Shown one piece after another: positions 16,258-24,617 of a stretch of DNA of 47,166 nt. The translations under genes and the position numbers were made by a program. Below the pieces are notes generated by a model. It had not been told where the DNA came from. It worked only from the letters and a program-made list of their open reading frames with translations, and searched no databases. Every line of letters begins with the position of its first letter. Position 1 is the first letter of the stretch. The stretch covers positions 1 to 47,166 of the forward strand of contig JAFGPV010000100.1 of the NCBI GenBank assembly GCA_016936015.1. Reading direction: 5' to 3'. This stretch comes from Pirellulales bacterium (GTDB taxonomy: Bacteria > Planctomycetota > Planctomycetia > Pirellulales > Thermoguttaceae).

Positions 16258-17610
16258 TTATAGTTTCTTCGAGGTGGGCAGCAGGTCGCTCATCCACTTG
16301 AAGTAGTTGGTTGGATTGTCGGGAAGGTCCTTGATGGCGTCCAGACGAGCGCGGGCTTGCTTGGCCTTGGCGGTCGAAGGATATTCATCGATGAGGTTTT
16401 CATAACAGATCCGCGCCGCGCCGTGGTATTTGTTCTTTTCGTAATACTGTCCCAGCACGAAGATGCGATTGGCCTTTTCTTCGAGGATCAGCGCCCGGGC
16501 CTTGGCCACCCGGGCTTGCTCCGGACCCAGTTTCGCGCCGTACTGCTTCAGCGCCGTATCGGCAAGATCATAGGCTTCATCCAGTGCGGTCCGATCGTAG
16601 AGCGAGCCGGGGTATTTCCGCATCTCCGCCTGTAAGCCGAGCAACAGGGCGTTCATTTGATGTTTGCTGTTGGGATAGTCCTTGCGAAGCTGTTTGAAGT
16701 CTTCCGACGCCTCCTCGAAGTGGTTGCGGCGGAATTGGGCGACGGCCGAGGCCATCACGCTGTCGTCGGCCAGCGGGCCGAGGGGATCGTACAACCGCAC
16801 GTTCCGATAGGCCGCCAGCGAGTTGCCGAAGGTGTCAAAATGCGGCCGACTGGAATCCGTTAAATTCGGCTGAATGACCCACAAGGGGTGCGCGTCCTGC
16901 AACTGCTCCCAATACCGCCCGATGGCGAACTCCCGGGCCACGGCCTTGTCCAGGTGCCGCGAGTTGCTGTACTTTTTCAGCAATTCGGAATAGGTGTCGT
17001 GGGCCTTCGGATAGCGGTCGGCAAAGAAGTAACACTCGGCTTGGTAGAAGAGGGCGTCTTCTTCCAGGGGCGAGTCGGGCCAGCGGACGGCGGCGGTGCT
17101 GAACTTGTCGGCGGCCTCGGTGTATTTTTGCTGCCGGAACAATTCCTTTCCTTCGTTAAACGCCTGGCGGGCGACCTGCTCGCTCGGACCGTAACCGGTT
17201 GCATTCTTGATATTCTTGATAATGTTCTCGGGCGCCAGGTCCTCGACGTCGAAGCCCTTGCGCTCCTTTTCCATTTTCAGACGTTTCAGTGAGGCGGCCG
17301 TCAAATCGGCCGGTGGCGAAGGCGGCGGCGTGATGATCGACGCCGGAGGACCTACCCGCGACATCGGAATCTCTCCCTCCTGTTCCGGCAAGGGTTCGAG
17401 GGCGACGGCGGGCACCACGGTATTTCGGGCGGCGTCGTATCCCGCCGGAACGACCGGATTGGAAGCCGGAGCGGCCGGCTGCATTCCCGAGACGGCGCCC
17501 GGCTCGGGAGTCGGTAAGGGCTGTTGCGTCGATCTCAGGGGAGATTGGCAGCCAGCCAGCAGAAGCGTGATCCCGCAAATCGAGAAGATAATTTCCCGCA
17601 TAGAGGACAT
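16258..17610 (-). CDS. bamD: BamD-like outer-membrane assembly lipoprotein
   Basis: A 450-residue lipoprotein with a clear lipobox (ITLLLAGC, Cys21). After a Pro-rich linker (residues ~25-110) come tetratricopeptide-like repeats: EGKELFRQQKYTEAADKFSTAAVRWPDSPLEEDALFYQAECYFFADRYPKAHDTYSELLKKYSNS, later AVAQFRRNHFEEASEDFKQLRKDYPNS and ICYENLIDEYPSTAKAKQARARL. This layout fits BamD, which helps BamA fold beta-barrels into the outer membrane. It is longer than the E. coli protein because of the linker and extra repeats. The ATG at 17601 (MREIIFSIC) has a better spaced AAGG than the one at 17610. lptE follows on the same strand, so the two form an outer-membrane biogenesis pair. Confidence 0.8.
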   Translation of the reverse strand: MSSMREIIFSICGITLLLAGCQSPLRSTQQPLPTPEPGAVSGMQPAAPASNPVVPAGYDAARNTVVPAVALEPLPEQEGEIPMSRVGPPASIITPPPSPPADLTAASLKRLKMEKERKGFDVEDLAPENIIKNIKNATGYGPSEQVARQAFNEGKELFRQQKYTEAADKFSTAAVRWPDSPLEEDALFYQAECYFFADRYPKAHDTYSELLKKYSNSRHLDKAVAREFAIGRYWEQLQDAHPLWVIQPNLTDSSRPHFDTFGNSLAAYRNVRLYDPLGPLADDSVMASAVAQFRRNHFEEASEDFKQLRKDYPNSKHQMNALLLGLQAEMRKYPGSLYDRTALDEAYDLADTALKQYGAKLGPEQARVAKARALILEEKANRIFVLGQYYEKNKYHGAARICYENLIDEYPSTAKAKQARARLDAIKDLPDNPTNYFKWMSDLLPTSKKL

Positions 17611-17665
17611 CCTTGTCCCTGGGTCGTGACGTTTATTAGTTTTTCAAATGCTCGTGTTGCATCAA

Positions 17666-17694
17666 CCAACGCCCCGCGATGGCAATCGCGGGGG
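17666..17694. repeat. Family C hairpin repeat, copy 2
   Basis: CCAACGCCCCGCGATGGC followed by the complementary AATCGCGGGG arm, between recO and bamD. It differs from copy 1 by paired base changes in the stem (CGACGG versus CGATGG with compensating change), so the hairpin is kept. Confidence 0.8.
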
Positions 17695-17716
17695 TTCAAG
17701 GCGCTTTTCTTTCACT

Positions 17717-17736
17717 CCCGGGACCGCCGTCCCGGG
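17717..17736. terminator. Short GC-rich hairpin between recO and bamD
   Basis: CCCGGGAC and GTCCCGGG pair perfectly around a CGCC loop, ~95 bases past the recO stop. It may be a terminator or another dispersed palindrome; no clear U-run follows on the minus strand. Confidence 0.45.
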
Positions 17737-17829
17737 GCATTGATGGAGTTTTTTAATCGGAGGTTCAATAAACGAAAATACGACATTATTTTCCAAAAAG
17801 TTCAATCCATGCCCCTCTCTCCGTCGGCT

Positions 17830-18594
17830 TCAGGTTGAACGGCTCCACCACTTGTTGAGGTAGGCCTGCATCCGCGGTTTTCTTCCCAGCAGATGGGCCA
17901 GGTAATGGTTCAGGATGCCGCGTAATTCTCCCAACCGTTGCGGATTGATTTCCAGGCGGCGCCAGGCGTTGCCCAACGGATCGGCCATTTGGGCCAATGT
18001 CCGCACCGCGCCGGCGCTGACGGTGGCCACGTGTTTTTTTCCCGTCCGGCAGGCGGTACACAACACGCCGCCGTCCAAGTGTCCGAAGGCGATCCGCCCG
18101 GTCGTGGGAACCGTCCGGCCGCAACCGACGCAGGTTTCCCAGGAGGGCGTATGTCCCAACTCGCGGAGCAAACCCAGTTCGAAACGGATCACCCGTTGGG
18201 GAACCGGCTCATCGCCCATCAACCCAACGAGGGTTTCGTCGGCCAAATCGAACAGTTGAGGATGAGGTTCCCCTTCGTCGGTCAAATCGCCGAGCAACTC
18301 GGCCACATAATAGCCGGCGTACAGGCGGAGTAAATCCTTCCCTGCCGGCCAAAACCGTCGCAGCAGTTTGGCTTCGGTCAGTAAGTCCAGTGCGTCGGAG
18401 GTTTTGCGGAGGAAGACTATTCGACAAAGGGCCAGTAGGTCAAGAGCAGACTCGAAAGGTCCTTTAAGTCGCTTCGCCCCTTTTGCCAAAGCCCCTATTT
18501 TGCCAAATTCCCGGCAGTAGAGCGTTGTCACAAGGCTGCTCTCGCTGAAATCGACGAGCCGGATCACGATGGCCGTGGCTTTTTCGGTGGACAT
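17830..18594 (-). CDS. recO: DNA repair protein RecO
   Basis: A 254-residue RecO, which loads RecA on SSB-coated single strands with RecF and RecR. The N-terminal OB-fold begins AIVIRLVDFSESSLVTTLYCREFGKIGALAKGAKRLKG, typical for the family. A four-cysteine zinc site is visible at Cys155, Cys158, Cys179 and Cys182 (TCVGCGR ... VLCTAC). Length is normal. Its start overlaps the ybeY end by 31 bases, placing it in the phoH-pgpH-ybeY-recO group. Confidence 0.93.
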   Translation of the reverse strand: MSTEKATAIVIRLVDFSESSLVTTLYCREFGKIGALAKGAKRLKGPFESALDLLALCRIVFLRKTSDALDLLTEAKLLRRFWPAGKDLLRLYAGYYVAELLGDLTDEGEPHPQLFDLADETLVGLMGDEPVPQRVIRFELGLLRELGHTPSWETCVGCGRTVPTTGRIAFGHLDGGVLCTACRTGKKHVATVSAGAVRTLAQMADPLGNAWRRLEINPQRLGELRGILNHYLAHLLGRKPRMQAYLNKWWSRST

Positions 18595-19169
18595 GGGTTC
18601 GTTGGTCCTTGGTCGTGATTCGTTGGTCGTGCTTTCTTTTCGACCGACGACCGACTACCAACAATTAACCTGCTTTCTTGATAATCGATGCCCAGTTGTT
18701 CCAGATAATGGCGTTCCTGTTTTCGCATTTCCCTGCATTGCCGGGGCGTGCGGTCATTATAACCGACCAGGTGCAGGAGGCCGTGGAGGAGGTAGAGCTG
18801 TAATTCGGCAGCAGCCGGCCAGCCGTACTCCGGGGCCGTCCGGGCGGCGGTCTCCGCGCTGACCACCACTTCGCCTTCCAGATAGCCCGGGGCCGATTCG
18901 AGGACAAAACTCAGAACGTCGGTGGGCCGGCAATCGCCGAGATAGCGGCCGTGCAAAGCGGTGATGGCGGCATCGTCCACCACGGCGAAGCCGATGCTTC
19001 CCCGGTCGATGCCCGCATCGCGGACGATCTGCCGGAGGACCTTTCGCAAGGGACGGAGATCGAAACGGATCAGTTTTTGCGGATTGGCGACGGTAATGGC
19101 AAGCGGCACGGACTTAACAAGGGGTGAGGGATTAAGGACGAGGAGCGAGGGAACAGAAACATCGAGCAT
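18564..19169 (-). CDS. ybeY: Endoribonuclease / rRNA maturation factor YbeY
   Basis: A 201-residue YbeY (UPF0054), a zinc-dependent endoribonuclease that matures 16S rRNA 3' ends and takes part in ribosome quality control. The core has TDVLSFVLES, GEVVVSAETAARTA and the metal motif LLHGLLHLVGYND. The usual pattern is H-x3-H-x5-H; here His129 and His133 are present but the third position is Asp139. Both ends are padded by repeat-encoded residues: the first ~20 (start may be the GTG at 19109) and the last ~30, which come from heptamers at 18601-18661. The end overlaps recO. Confidence 0.9.
   Translation of the reverse strand: MLDVSVPSLLVLNPSPLVKSVPLAITVANPQKLIRFDLRPLRKVLRQIVRDAGIDRGSIGFAVVDDAAITALHGRYLGDCRPTDVLSFVLESAPGYLEGEVVVSAETAARTAPEYGWPAAAELQLYLLHGLLHLVGYNDRTPRQCREMRKQERHYLEQLGIDYQESRLIVGSRSSVEKKARPTNHDQGPTNPCPPKKPRPS
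18601..18661. repeat. Two heptamer runs at the ybeY/recO junction
   Basis: GTTGGTC, CTTGGTC, GTGATTC, GTTGGTC at 18601-18628, and CGACCGA, CGACCGA, CTACCAA at 18641-18661. The second run is a rough inverted form of the first. Both encode the C-terminal tail of YbeY. Confidence 0.75.
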
Positions 19170-19179
19170 TTGTCATTGG

Positions 19180-21546
19180 TCATTCTTTTATCGTGCGGAT
19201 TTCGTCACTGGCCAGGGCAAGGCTGCCGGCGGTCTTTTCCTTATTCTCGCCTTTCGTCCCCGGGGAGGCGGTTTTTTGATCCGGATACTTGATCCGCCCG
19301 TGGTAGATGGAGGCCAGCGACATGGCGAGGCTCCGCTCGATGGTCCGCAGTTCGCGCAGCGTCAGGCCGCTCTCGTCGAACTGCCCGTCGTCCAGCCGCC
19401 GCTCGGCCAGTTCGCGGACGAGGCTCTCGATCCGGGCCGGCGTGGGATCGACCAGCGTCCGGCTGGCGCTTTCCACGGCGTCGGCCAGCATCAGGACCGC
19501 GGCTTCCTTGGTTTGCGGTTTGGGGCCGGGATAGCGGAAGGAACTTTCGTCCACTGCGCCGTTGTTGGGATCCGACTGCTGTTGCGCCCGGTCGTAAAAA
19601 TACTTCACCAGCGTCGTGCCGTGGTGCTGGGCGATCATGTCGATGATCGGCTGCGGCAGATGGTGCTGCCGGGCCAGGTCGTAGCCGTCCTTGATGTGGG
19701 CGACGATGACCAGGGTGCTCATGGCCGGCAGCAGCGATTCGTGGCGGTTTTCGTCGGGTTTTTGGTTTTCCACAAAATAGCCCGGCTTGAGCATCTTGCC
19801 AATATCGTGGAAGTAGGCCCCCACCCGGCACAGCAGTCCCCGGGCGCCGATGCTCTCGGCGGCGGCTTCGGCGATGGAACCCACGGTCAGCGAGTGGTTG
19901 TAGGTGCTCGGGGCGCGGCGGACGAGTTCCTGCAAGAGCGGGTGCGAAACGTCGCCGTATTCCAGGAGACGCACGTCGGTCAGCACGCCGAAGGCCCTTT
20001 CGATGAAAGGTAAGAGCGCGGTCATAAAGGCACCGGCGGTCAACGTCCACACGCCGACCAGAATCGCCGTCCGCAGCAGGGGCCAGCCCAACGGTTGATC
20101 CTCCACCAGCGTCAGGCCGATGGACAGCAGGACGGCCACCGCACCGGCGGACAATCCCAGATAGATTAACTTGGTCCGGGTGCGGATGGAGCCCAGGTTC
20201 AGGATCACGATGGTGACCACACCCATTAACAACAGGAACTCTCGCAAACCGAGGCCCAGTCCCAGGCTGATGATCAGGGCCACCAGCCCGCTGAGCAGGA
20301 GGGCCAATTCCCGGCTGTAAACGATGGCCATGACCATGCCGAACAGCAGCAGGGGGAGGATCTCGGCGTGCAGCCGCTCGGCGGCCACCAGGCTCAGCGC
20401 CACGGTGGCCGCAACCAGCACCAGCAGGACCGTCAACCGCACCAGGCCGACCAGGGGTCCTTTCTGGCGGACCCGCATGTAGACGCCGCACAGGAGAAAT
20501 CCGGCAAACGCCAAGCCCGTCACGGCCGTGCCGCGGACGATCATTTGCGGCACTTCCCGGGCGTGCCGGTGCTTCATCAGGGCGCTGTACTCCAGCCGTA
20601 GCAGTTGTAACTGATCTTCGCCCAGCGGCTGGCCGCCCTCGGCCAGGGGATTGCCCACGGCGTAGGTGAACATGTCCGGTTTCACCCGCTCCTCGGCCTC
20701 CTTGAAGGCGGCGTTGCTCCGCTCCTTGTCCCAGATCAACGTGGAACGCAGCCGGGGCTGGATCCAGGCGAAAAGCCGTTTGGCCACCGGCAGGGGGAAA
20801 TGCCTCCGCAGACCCTCCTGGAGGTTTGCGGCGGTGCCAATCAGCACGTCGTCGATCCGCACGATTTTCGTCCGGGTGTGCTTCTTCCCGGACACCACCT
20901 CGATCCGGTCTTTATTGCCCTCGGTCATTTCCGGGGGAATTTTCTCTAGCATCCCGTCTTCTTCATAAGGCCGGAAGACGACGTTCATCTTTTCGTCGAA
21001 CTGTTTCATCTTCTCCGGGCCGGCGAAGGCGTCGCGGAATTGGAGGAACTGCTGTTCCGGAGTGACTGCGGGGGTTGCGGGCGGAGCAGCGGCCTCCGCC
21101 GACGGCTCGGCGCTAGGCGGCGGCGAAAAATCCTGCCAAAGCTGCGGATCGCAGTTGTCCAGCGCGGTTGCCCCGGTCAATTGCAGCAGGGCGGTCCGCA
21201 ACGAGGAACGCAATTGGTTCAAAGGTTGCGGATCCAGCCGGAACACGTTCGGCGTCCGGTCCTTGGCCCGGATTTTCGCTTGCTCCGTTCCCTCCTTGTT
21301 CTCTTTGGTGAATTCCACCCGGGCCGTGATGTTGTCCTGCGGAACGTAGCCCAGTTGATAGCCGAAGGGCGGGTCCCAGCCCCGGATCAGAACGCACACC
21401 GCAACCGCGGCCAGAAACGCAATCCCCACCCGGACCAACACGTCGCGGCGGCGCAGACCGCTCCAGGCGCGTTCCCATTGCCCTGGCGACAGCCCCAGGG
21501 CTGCAACCCGCTCCGACCGCGTCCGGATTTGTCCGCTCAGCGACAT
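19180..21546 (-). CDS. pgpH: 7TM-HD phosphohydrolase, PgpH-type cyclic-di-AMP phosphodiesterase
   Basis: A 788-residue protein of the 7TMR-HD (YqfF/PgpH) family, which in Firmicutes degrades cyclic di-AMP. After a cytoplasmic start and one membrane helix (VRVGIAFLAAVAVCVLI) comes a large extracytoplasmic region (~residues 65-330). Seven membrane segments follow at ~330-520. The HD domain starts RAPSTYNHSLTVGSIAEAAAESIGARGLLCRVGAYFHDIGK, with His580-Asp581, and continues with IIAQHHGT-like IDMIAQHHGTTLVKYFY. It sits between phoH and ybeY, the order common in other phyla, which supports the assignment. Substrate in this organism is inferred. Confidence 0.9.
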   Translation of the reverse strand: MSLSGQIRTRSERVAALGLSPGQWERAWSGLRRRDVLVRVGIAFLAAVAVCVLIRGWDPPFGYQLGYVPQDNITARVEFTKENKEGTEQAKIRAKDRTPNVFRLDPQPLNQLRSSLRTALLQLTGATALDNCDPQLWQDFSPPPSAEPSAEAAAPPATPAVTPEQQFLQFRDAFAGPEKMKQFDEKMNVVFRPYEEDGMLEKIPPEMTEGNKDRIEVVSGKKHTRTKIVRIDDVLIGTAANLQEGLRRHFPLPVAKRLFAWIQPRLRSTLIWDKERSNAAFKEAEERVKPDMFTYAVGNPLAEGGQPLGEDQLQLLRLEYSALMKHRHAREVPQMIVRGTAVTGLAFAGFLLCGVYMRVRQKGPLVGLVRLTVLLVLVAATVALSLVAAERLHAEILPLLLFGMVMAIVYSRELALLLSGLVALIISLGLGLGLREFLLLMGVVTIVILNLGSIRTRTKLIYLGLSAGAVAVLLSIGLTLVEDQPLGWPLLRTAILVGVWTLTAGAFMTALLPFIERAFGVLTDVRLLEYGDVSHPLLQELVRRAPSTYNHSLTVGSIAEAAAESIGARGLLCRVGAYFHDIGKMLKPGYFVENQKPDENRHESLLPAMSTLVIVAHIKDGYDLARQHHLPQPIIDMIAQHHGTTLVKYFYDRAQQQSDPNNGAVDESSFRYPGPKPQTKEAAVLMLADAVESASRTLVDPTPARIESLVRELAERRLDDGQFDESGLTLRELRTIERSLAMSLASIYHGRIKYPDQKTASPGTKGENKEKTAGSLALASDEIRTIKE

Positions 21547-21559
21547 GAAATAGGAATTG

Positions 21560-21653
21560 GGGATTAGGGATTAGGGATTGGAAATTTGACATTTTTCATT
21601 TGAAATTCGTCCTTCGTCATTCTTTCGTCCTTCGGATTTCGTCCTTCGTCCTT
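21560..21653. repeat. Two heptamer runs between phoH and pgpH
   Basis: GGGATTA, GGGATTA, GGGATTG at 21560-21580; then CGTCCTT, CGTCATT (21608-21621) and CGTCCTT, CGGATTT, CGTCCTT, CGTCCTT (21626-21653). The second set reuses words found at 26934-27051. Together they fill nearly the whole 113-base spacer. Confidence 0.8.
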
Positions 21654-21659
21654 TCCCCG

Positions 21660-22610
21660 CTATCTCCTGGACCGCCGCGGCTTCTCCTCGTAGGCGTCGA
21701 CGATCTTCTGGACCAGAGGATGCCGGACGATGTCGGCCGCCGTTAACGCCACGGCGGCAATGCCCGGAATCCCCCGTAGACGCACCAGGGCGTCGACCAG
21801 ACCGCTCCGGGCGTTCCGCGGCAGGTCGATCTGGGTGATGTCGCCCGAGACCACGATCCTCGATCCCATGCCCATCCGCGTCAAGAACATCTTCATTTGC
21901 GCCACCGTGGTATTTTGAGCCTCGTCGAGGATGATGAAGGCCTCGTTGAGCGTCCGGCCCCGCATGTACGCCAGCGGGATAACTTCGATCAAGTCCTCCT
22001 CACTGTACCGTCGGATCAGGTCATGGTCCATCATTTCGTGTAGGGCATCCATCAACGGCCGCAGGTAGGGATTGATTTTGGCCTGCAAGTCGCCGGGCAG
22101 GTAGCCGAGACTCTCGCCAGCCTCGACCGCCGGACGGACCAGCACGATCTTGCGGATTGCCTCCTTTTTCAACTCCGCAGCGGCCATCGCCACCGCTAGA
22201 TACGTCTTGCCGGTCCCTGCCGGACCCGTGCAAAAAACAATCTCGTTTCCGTCAATCGCCTCCACATACTGCGCCTGTCCCCGAGTTTTAGGGCGGATGA
22301 GTCGGCCGGGCTTGAAGACCTCGATCGGGCCCCGGGGCGCGTCGGCGCCCTCCGTCGGGTCCGATTCTAAAAACCGGTCGACATCCTCCGGCGCCAAGGA
22401 ACCGTGCTGCCGGGCATGCTCCCGCAAACGCTCCAGTAACTCTGTAGCGCGAGCCACCGCCGGTTCGGAACCTTCGATGTGCACTTCGCCGTTTTGGGTA
22501 GTGATGCTCACTCCCAACGCTTTGCGAATCTTTCGCACGTGCTGGTCGCGGGTCCCAAAAAGGATCAACAGCGACTGGGAGTCGATGACCGATAGAGTAG
22601 ATCTGCTCAT
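21660..22610 (-). CDS. phoH: PhoH-like ATPase
   Basis: A 316-residue PhoH-family protein: an N-terminal KH-like RNA-binding segment (residues ~15-60, RKALGVSITTQNGEVHIEG) followed by an ATPase domain. The Walker A motif GPAGTGKT is at 129-136, and Walker B FIILDEAQ has Asp229-Glu230. Cytoplasmic; role is thought to be in RNA metabolism together with YbeY, which lies two genes downstream. A TATAAT box and a perfect 12-bp palindrome lie just upstream (see those entries). Length and motifs are normal. Confidence 0.93.
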   Translation of the reverse strand: MSRSTLSVIDSQSLLILFGTRDQHVRKIRKALGVSITTQNGEVHIEGSEPAVARATELLERLREHARQHGSLAPEDVDRFLESDPTEGADAPRGPIEVFKPGRLIRPKTRGQAQYVEAIDGNEIVFCTGPAGTGKTYLAVAMAAAELKKEAIRKIVLVRPAVEAGESLGYLPGDLQAKINPYLRPLMDALHEMMDHDLIRRYSEEDLIEVIPLAYMRGRTLNEAFIILDEAQNTTVAQMKMFLTRMGMGSRIVVSGDITQIDLPRNARSGLVDALVRLRGIPGIAAVALTAADIVRHPLVQKIVDAYEEKPRRSRR

Positions 22611-22639
22611 CCTTTGCGTCGCGGCCGAGAGGCCGGGTG

Positions 22640-22651
22640 GTAAACGTTTAC
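22640..22651. promoter_or_regulatory. Candidate operator palindrome upstream of phoH
   Basis: GTAAACGTTTAC is a perfect 12-bp palindrome 30-41 bases upstream of the phoH start codon. It lies immediately downstream of a TATAAT box, where a repressor would block transcription. A copy with one difference lies at 23201-23212 at the same distance from the next gene. Confidence 0.5.
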
Positions 22652-22660
22652 ACTGATTCC

Positions 22661-22666
22661 ATTATA
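22661..22666 (-). promoter_or_regulatory. Candidate -10 box for the phoH operon
   Basis: TATAAT on the minus strand, 51 bases upstream of the phoH ATG. No good -35 is seen at 17 bases; the region upstream is a run of eight C (22693-22700). Confidence 0.45.
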
Positions 22667-22810
22667 CGATTCTTTTCGCGGGAAAGAGCCTGCCCCCCCC
22701 GCCGGTGGGAATACCGCCTCGAAGTGTAACCTAGTATAGTGTGTTTCCAGCCAGAATCACTCGTTGTCCGAACAATCCCCTCGAAAGACGGGAGTCTCGT
22801 CAGTAGAGAT

Positions 22811-23170
22811 CTATTTGGTTTTGAAGTCGGCCAATTCGGCAATGTAGGTGTGGCAGAAAGGACAGATATGGGAGGCGGAGGGGATTTCTCGATTGCATTT
22901 GGTACATACTTTATGGGGGTTATAATGCGATCCCCGATCGATCCGAGAACCGCTTTGCTCCAACTCCTGAAGTTCCTCGGGAGTGAGTGTTCTGCTCAAC
23001 ACGCCGCTGGTCGAGGGGCCGAGAATGTCCAAGATAGCGTCCTCGGACAAGGATCGCGGCTTTGGCACGGTCACGGGAGTCTTGCACAGTGGGCATAAAC
23101 CCCTCTTGCCCGCCATGGAGTCCTTAACTCGCAACCGGTGCCCTTGGGGGCAGGTCACTTCGATCGCCAT
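22811..23170 (-). CDS. Double zinc-ribbon protein
   Basis: A 119-residue protein with two zinc sites. The first is C7-x3-H11 with C26-x2-C29 (CPQGHRLRVK ... CPLC) and the second is C89-x2-C92 with C103-x2-C106 (CTKC ... CPFC). I chose the ATG of MAIEVTCPQGH because AAGGGGA sits at the right distance upstream, and the earlier in-frame residues look like untranslated leader. Such small CPxGHxLRV proteins occur widely in planctomycetes, to my knowledge without assigned function. The middle (TLTPEELQELEQSG) is helical. It is followed after ~200 bases by phoH on the same strand and shares the candidate operator. Confidence 0.8.
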   Translation of the reverse strand: MAIEVTCPQGHRLRVKDSMAGKRGLCPLCKTPVTVPKPRSLSEDAILDILGPSTSGVLSRTLTPEELQELEQSGSRIDRGSHYNPHKVCTKCNREIPSASHICPFCHTYIAELADFKTK

Positions 23171-23515
23171 CGCTCGGTCCCCTTGGATGAGCCTGATTGG
23201 GGAAACGTTTACCGATGTCCTACTCCAGGGGGAATAACCCGAGAAAGGGGACCATCGGAAGTCCTGAAAAACTCTGCGCGATGGATGAAATGAATAACTG
23301 GATAAGACAATCACAGTGCAAGAAAATTCTCAGTTAGCAATGTTTATTATAACAGATTTCCGGCGAGAAAAAAATCCCAGTCCCCAAATTATTTGCCAGT
23401 GGAAACCGATTTTAATACGCCTGGAGACAGTGTGCTGCGGAAGAGGAAAAAATTACGTCCCCCTGTATGAGGGAGAGCCTTGTTCCGATAAAAACGTGAA
23501 CCGCGTCGGCCGCCT
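23171..23515. other. Gene-free stretch between cdsA and the zinc-ribbon gene
   Basis: No coding signal is seen. The proximal part holds the zinc-ribbon ribosome site and the operator-like palindrome; the rest is AT-richer spacer with no clear repeat. Confidence 0.6.
23201..23212. promoter_or_regulatory. Candidate operator palindrome upstream of the zinc-ribbon gene
   Basis: GGAAACGTTTAC matches the phoH-upstream palindrome at 11 of 12 bases and lies 31-42 bases upstream of the start codon, one base different in spacing from the phoH site. Confidence 0.45.
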
Positions 23516-24400
23516 TTATTGCTGTACTAGTCCGACGATCCAACAGAACCACGCCACCGGTGCGGCCAGAAGCAGGGAATCCAGGATATCCAACACGCCG
23601 CCCAGGCCGGGCAGCCATGTGCTCGAATCCTTCACGGCGGCGTCGCGTTTCAGAAGCGATTCGGCCAGATCGCCGAAGATCCCCGCCAATCCCAACAGAA
23701 CTCCGTAGAGGATCCATCTCCCACAGGCACAGGAGAGATCGGAATTTGCCGCGGGGGCGATCCAAAGGAAACTCAGCCATCCGCCCAATCCGGCGAAGAC
23801 GAGCGCCCCGATTGTCCCCTCCCAGGTTTTCCCGGGACTGAGCACAGGAGTGATTTTATGCCGGCCGACCAGCCGGCCGATGGCGTAGGCGCCGCTGTCG
23901 CCGAGCTTGACCACCAGAATCAGCGATACCAATGCTTTCATTCCCCAGAGAAACCGCAATTGGGCCAGAAAACTGAACGTCAGCCCCAGGTACACCACGG
24001 CAAACACCGTGGCCGCCAGCGTGTTCAGGGCATGGCCCGGTTTTTGAAAGCGGCACATGACACCGAAGAAGGCCGCCGATAAACAAATTACCAGACACGC
24101 CAAGGTCGAGACGCCGAGGCTTGTTGCCGTAGGCCGCAGCGTTTGCTGGAGATGGTGCCAGAGAACGGGAAACCAACTGCCGGCCAACAAGAGCACGTTT
24201 CCCCCATACACAACCCCTGCCAAGGTCCTCAGATCCCGGGCTTTCAGCAACTGCATCAATTCGGCGGAGGCCAGGACGACCAGCACGCAACCCAACGGGA
24301 AGAAGAACAGCCCGGGGGTCGGTGCGAGATGATCCAACCAGCAGGCGGCCGCCAGGATCGCAATCAGGATTGCCGAGGAAACAATTCGCCAGAGGAGCAT
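23516..24400 (-). CDS. cdsA: Phosphatidate cytidylyltransferase
   Basis: A 294-residue integral membrane enzyme that makes CDP-diacylglycerol from phosphatidate and CTP for phospholipid synthesis. About eight hydrophobic segments are visible. Family marks are KLGDSGAYAIGRLVGRHKITPVLSPGKTWEG (residues ~165-195) and the C-terminal signature from Ser248 to Asp274 (SLLKRDAAVKD ... LPGLGGVLDILD). That signature normally reads GHGG and DR; here His is Leu266 and Arg is Ile272. The gene follows murG on the same strand after a perfect hairpin, so it may be a separate transcript. Confidence 0.9.
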   Translation of the reverse strand: MLLWRIVSSAILIAILAAACWLDHLAPTPGLFFFPLGCVLVVLASAELMQLLKARDLRTLAGVVYGGNVLLLAGSWFPVLWHHLQQTLRPTATSLGVSTLACLVICLSAAFFGVMCRFQKPGHALNTLAATVFAVVYLGLTFSFLAQLRFLWGMKALVSLILVVKLGDSGAYAIGRLVGRHKITPVLSPGKTWEGTIGALVFAGLGGWLSFLWIAPAANSDLSCACGRWILYGVLLGLAGIFGDLAESLLKRDAAVKDSSTWLPGLGGVLDILDSLLLAAPVAWFCWIVGLVQQ

Positions 24401-24456
24401 GGAATGATTCCGTGCTGGTTGTTTTTCGAGGATCAGATTGACAAAGTGATATACAG

Positions 24457-24524
24457 TAGCCGGCGGCTAACAGCCGCCGAGGGGAATTTGCATATCTCTC
24501 TCTGCGGCTGTTAGCCGCCGGCTA
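24457..24524. terminator. Perfect 21-bp inverted repeat between murG and cdsA
   Basis: Arms 24457-24477 and 24504-24524 pair without mismatch around a 26-base loop (core GCCGGCGGCTAACAGCCGC). It lies ~94 bases past the murG stop. It may end the mur transcript, or be a dispersed intergenic palindrome; its core resembles but does not match the repeat at 6649-6720. Confidence 0.6.
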
Positions 24525-24617
24525 ATTAATCAGCACTTTCTGTAACTCAACAAACGATACGCGGCATCAGTAATGCTTCACAACGACGCCCATCATAGCA
24601 CGGGCGGCGGAAAAACT

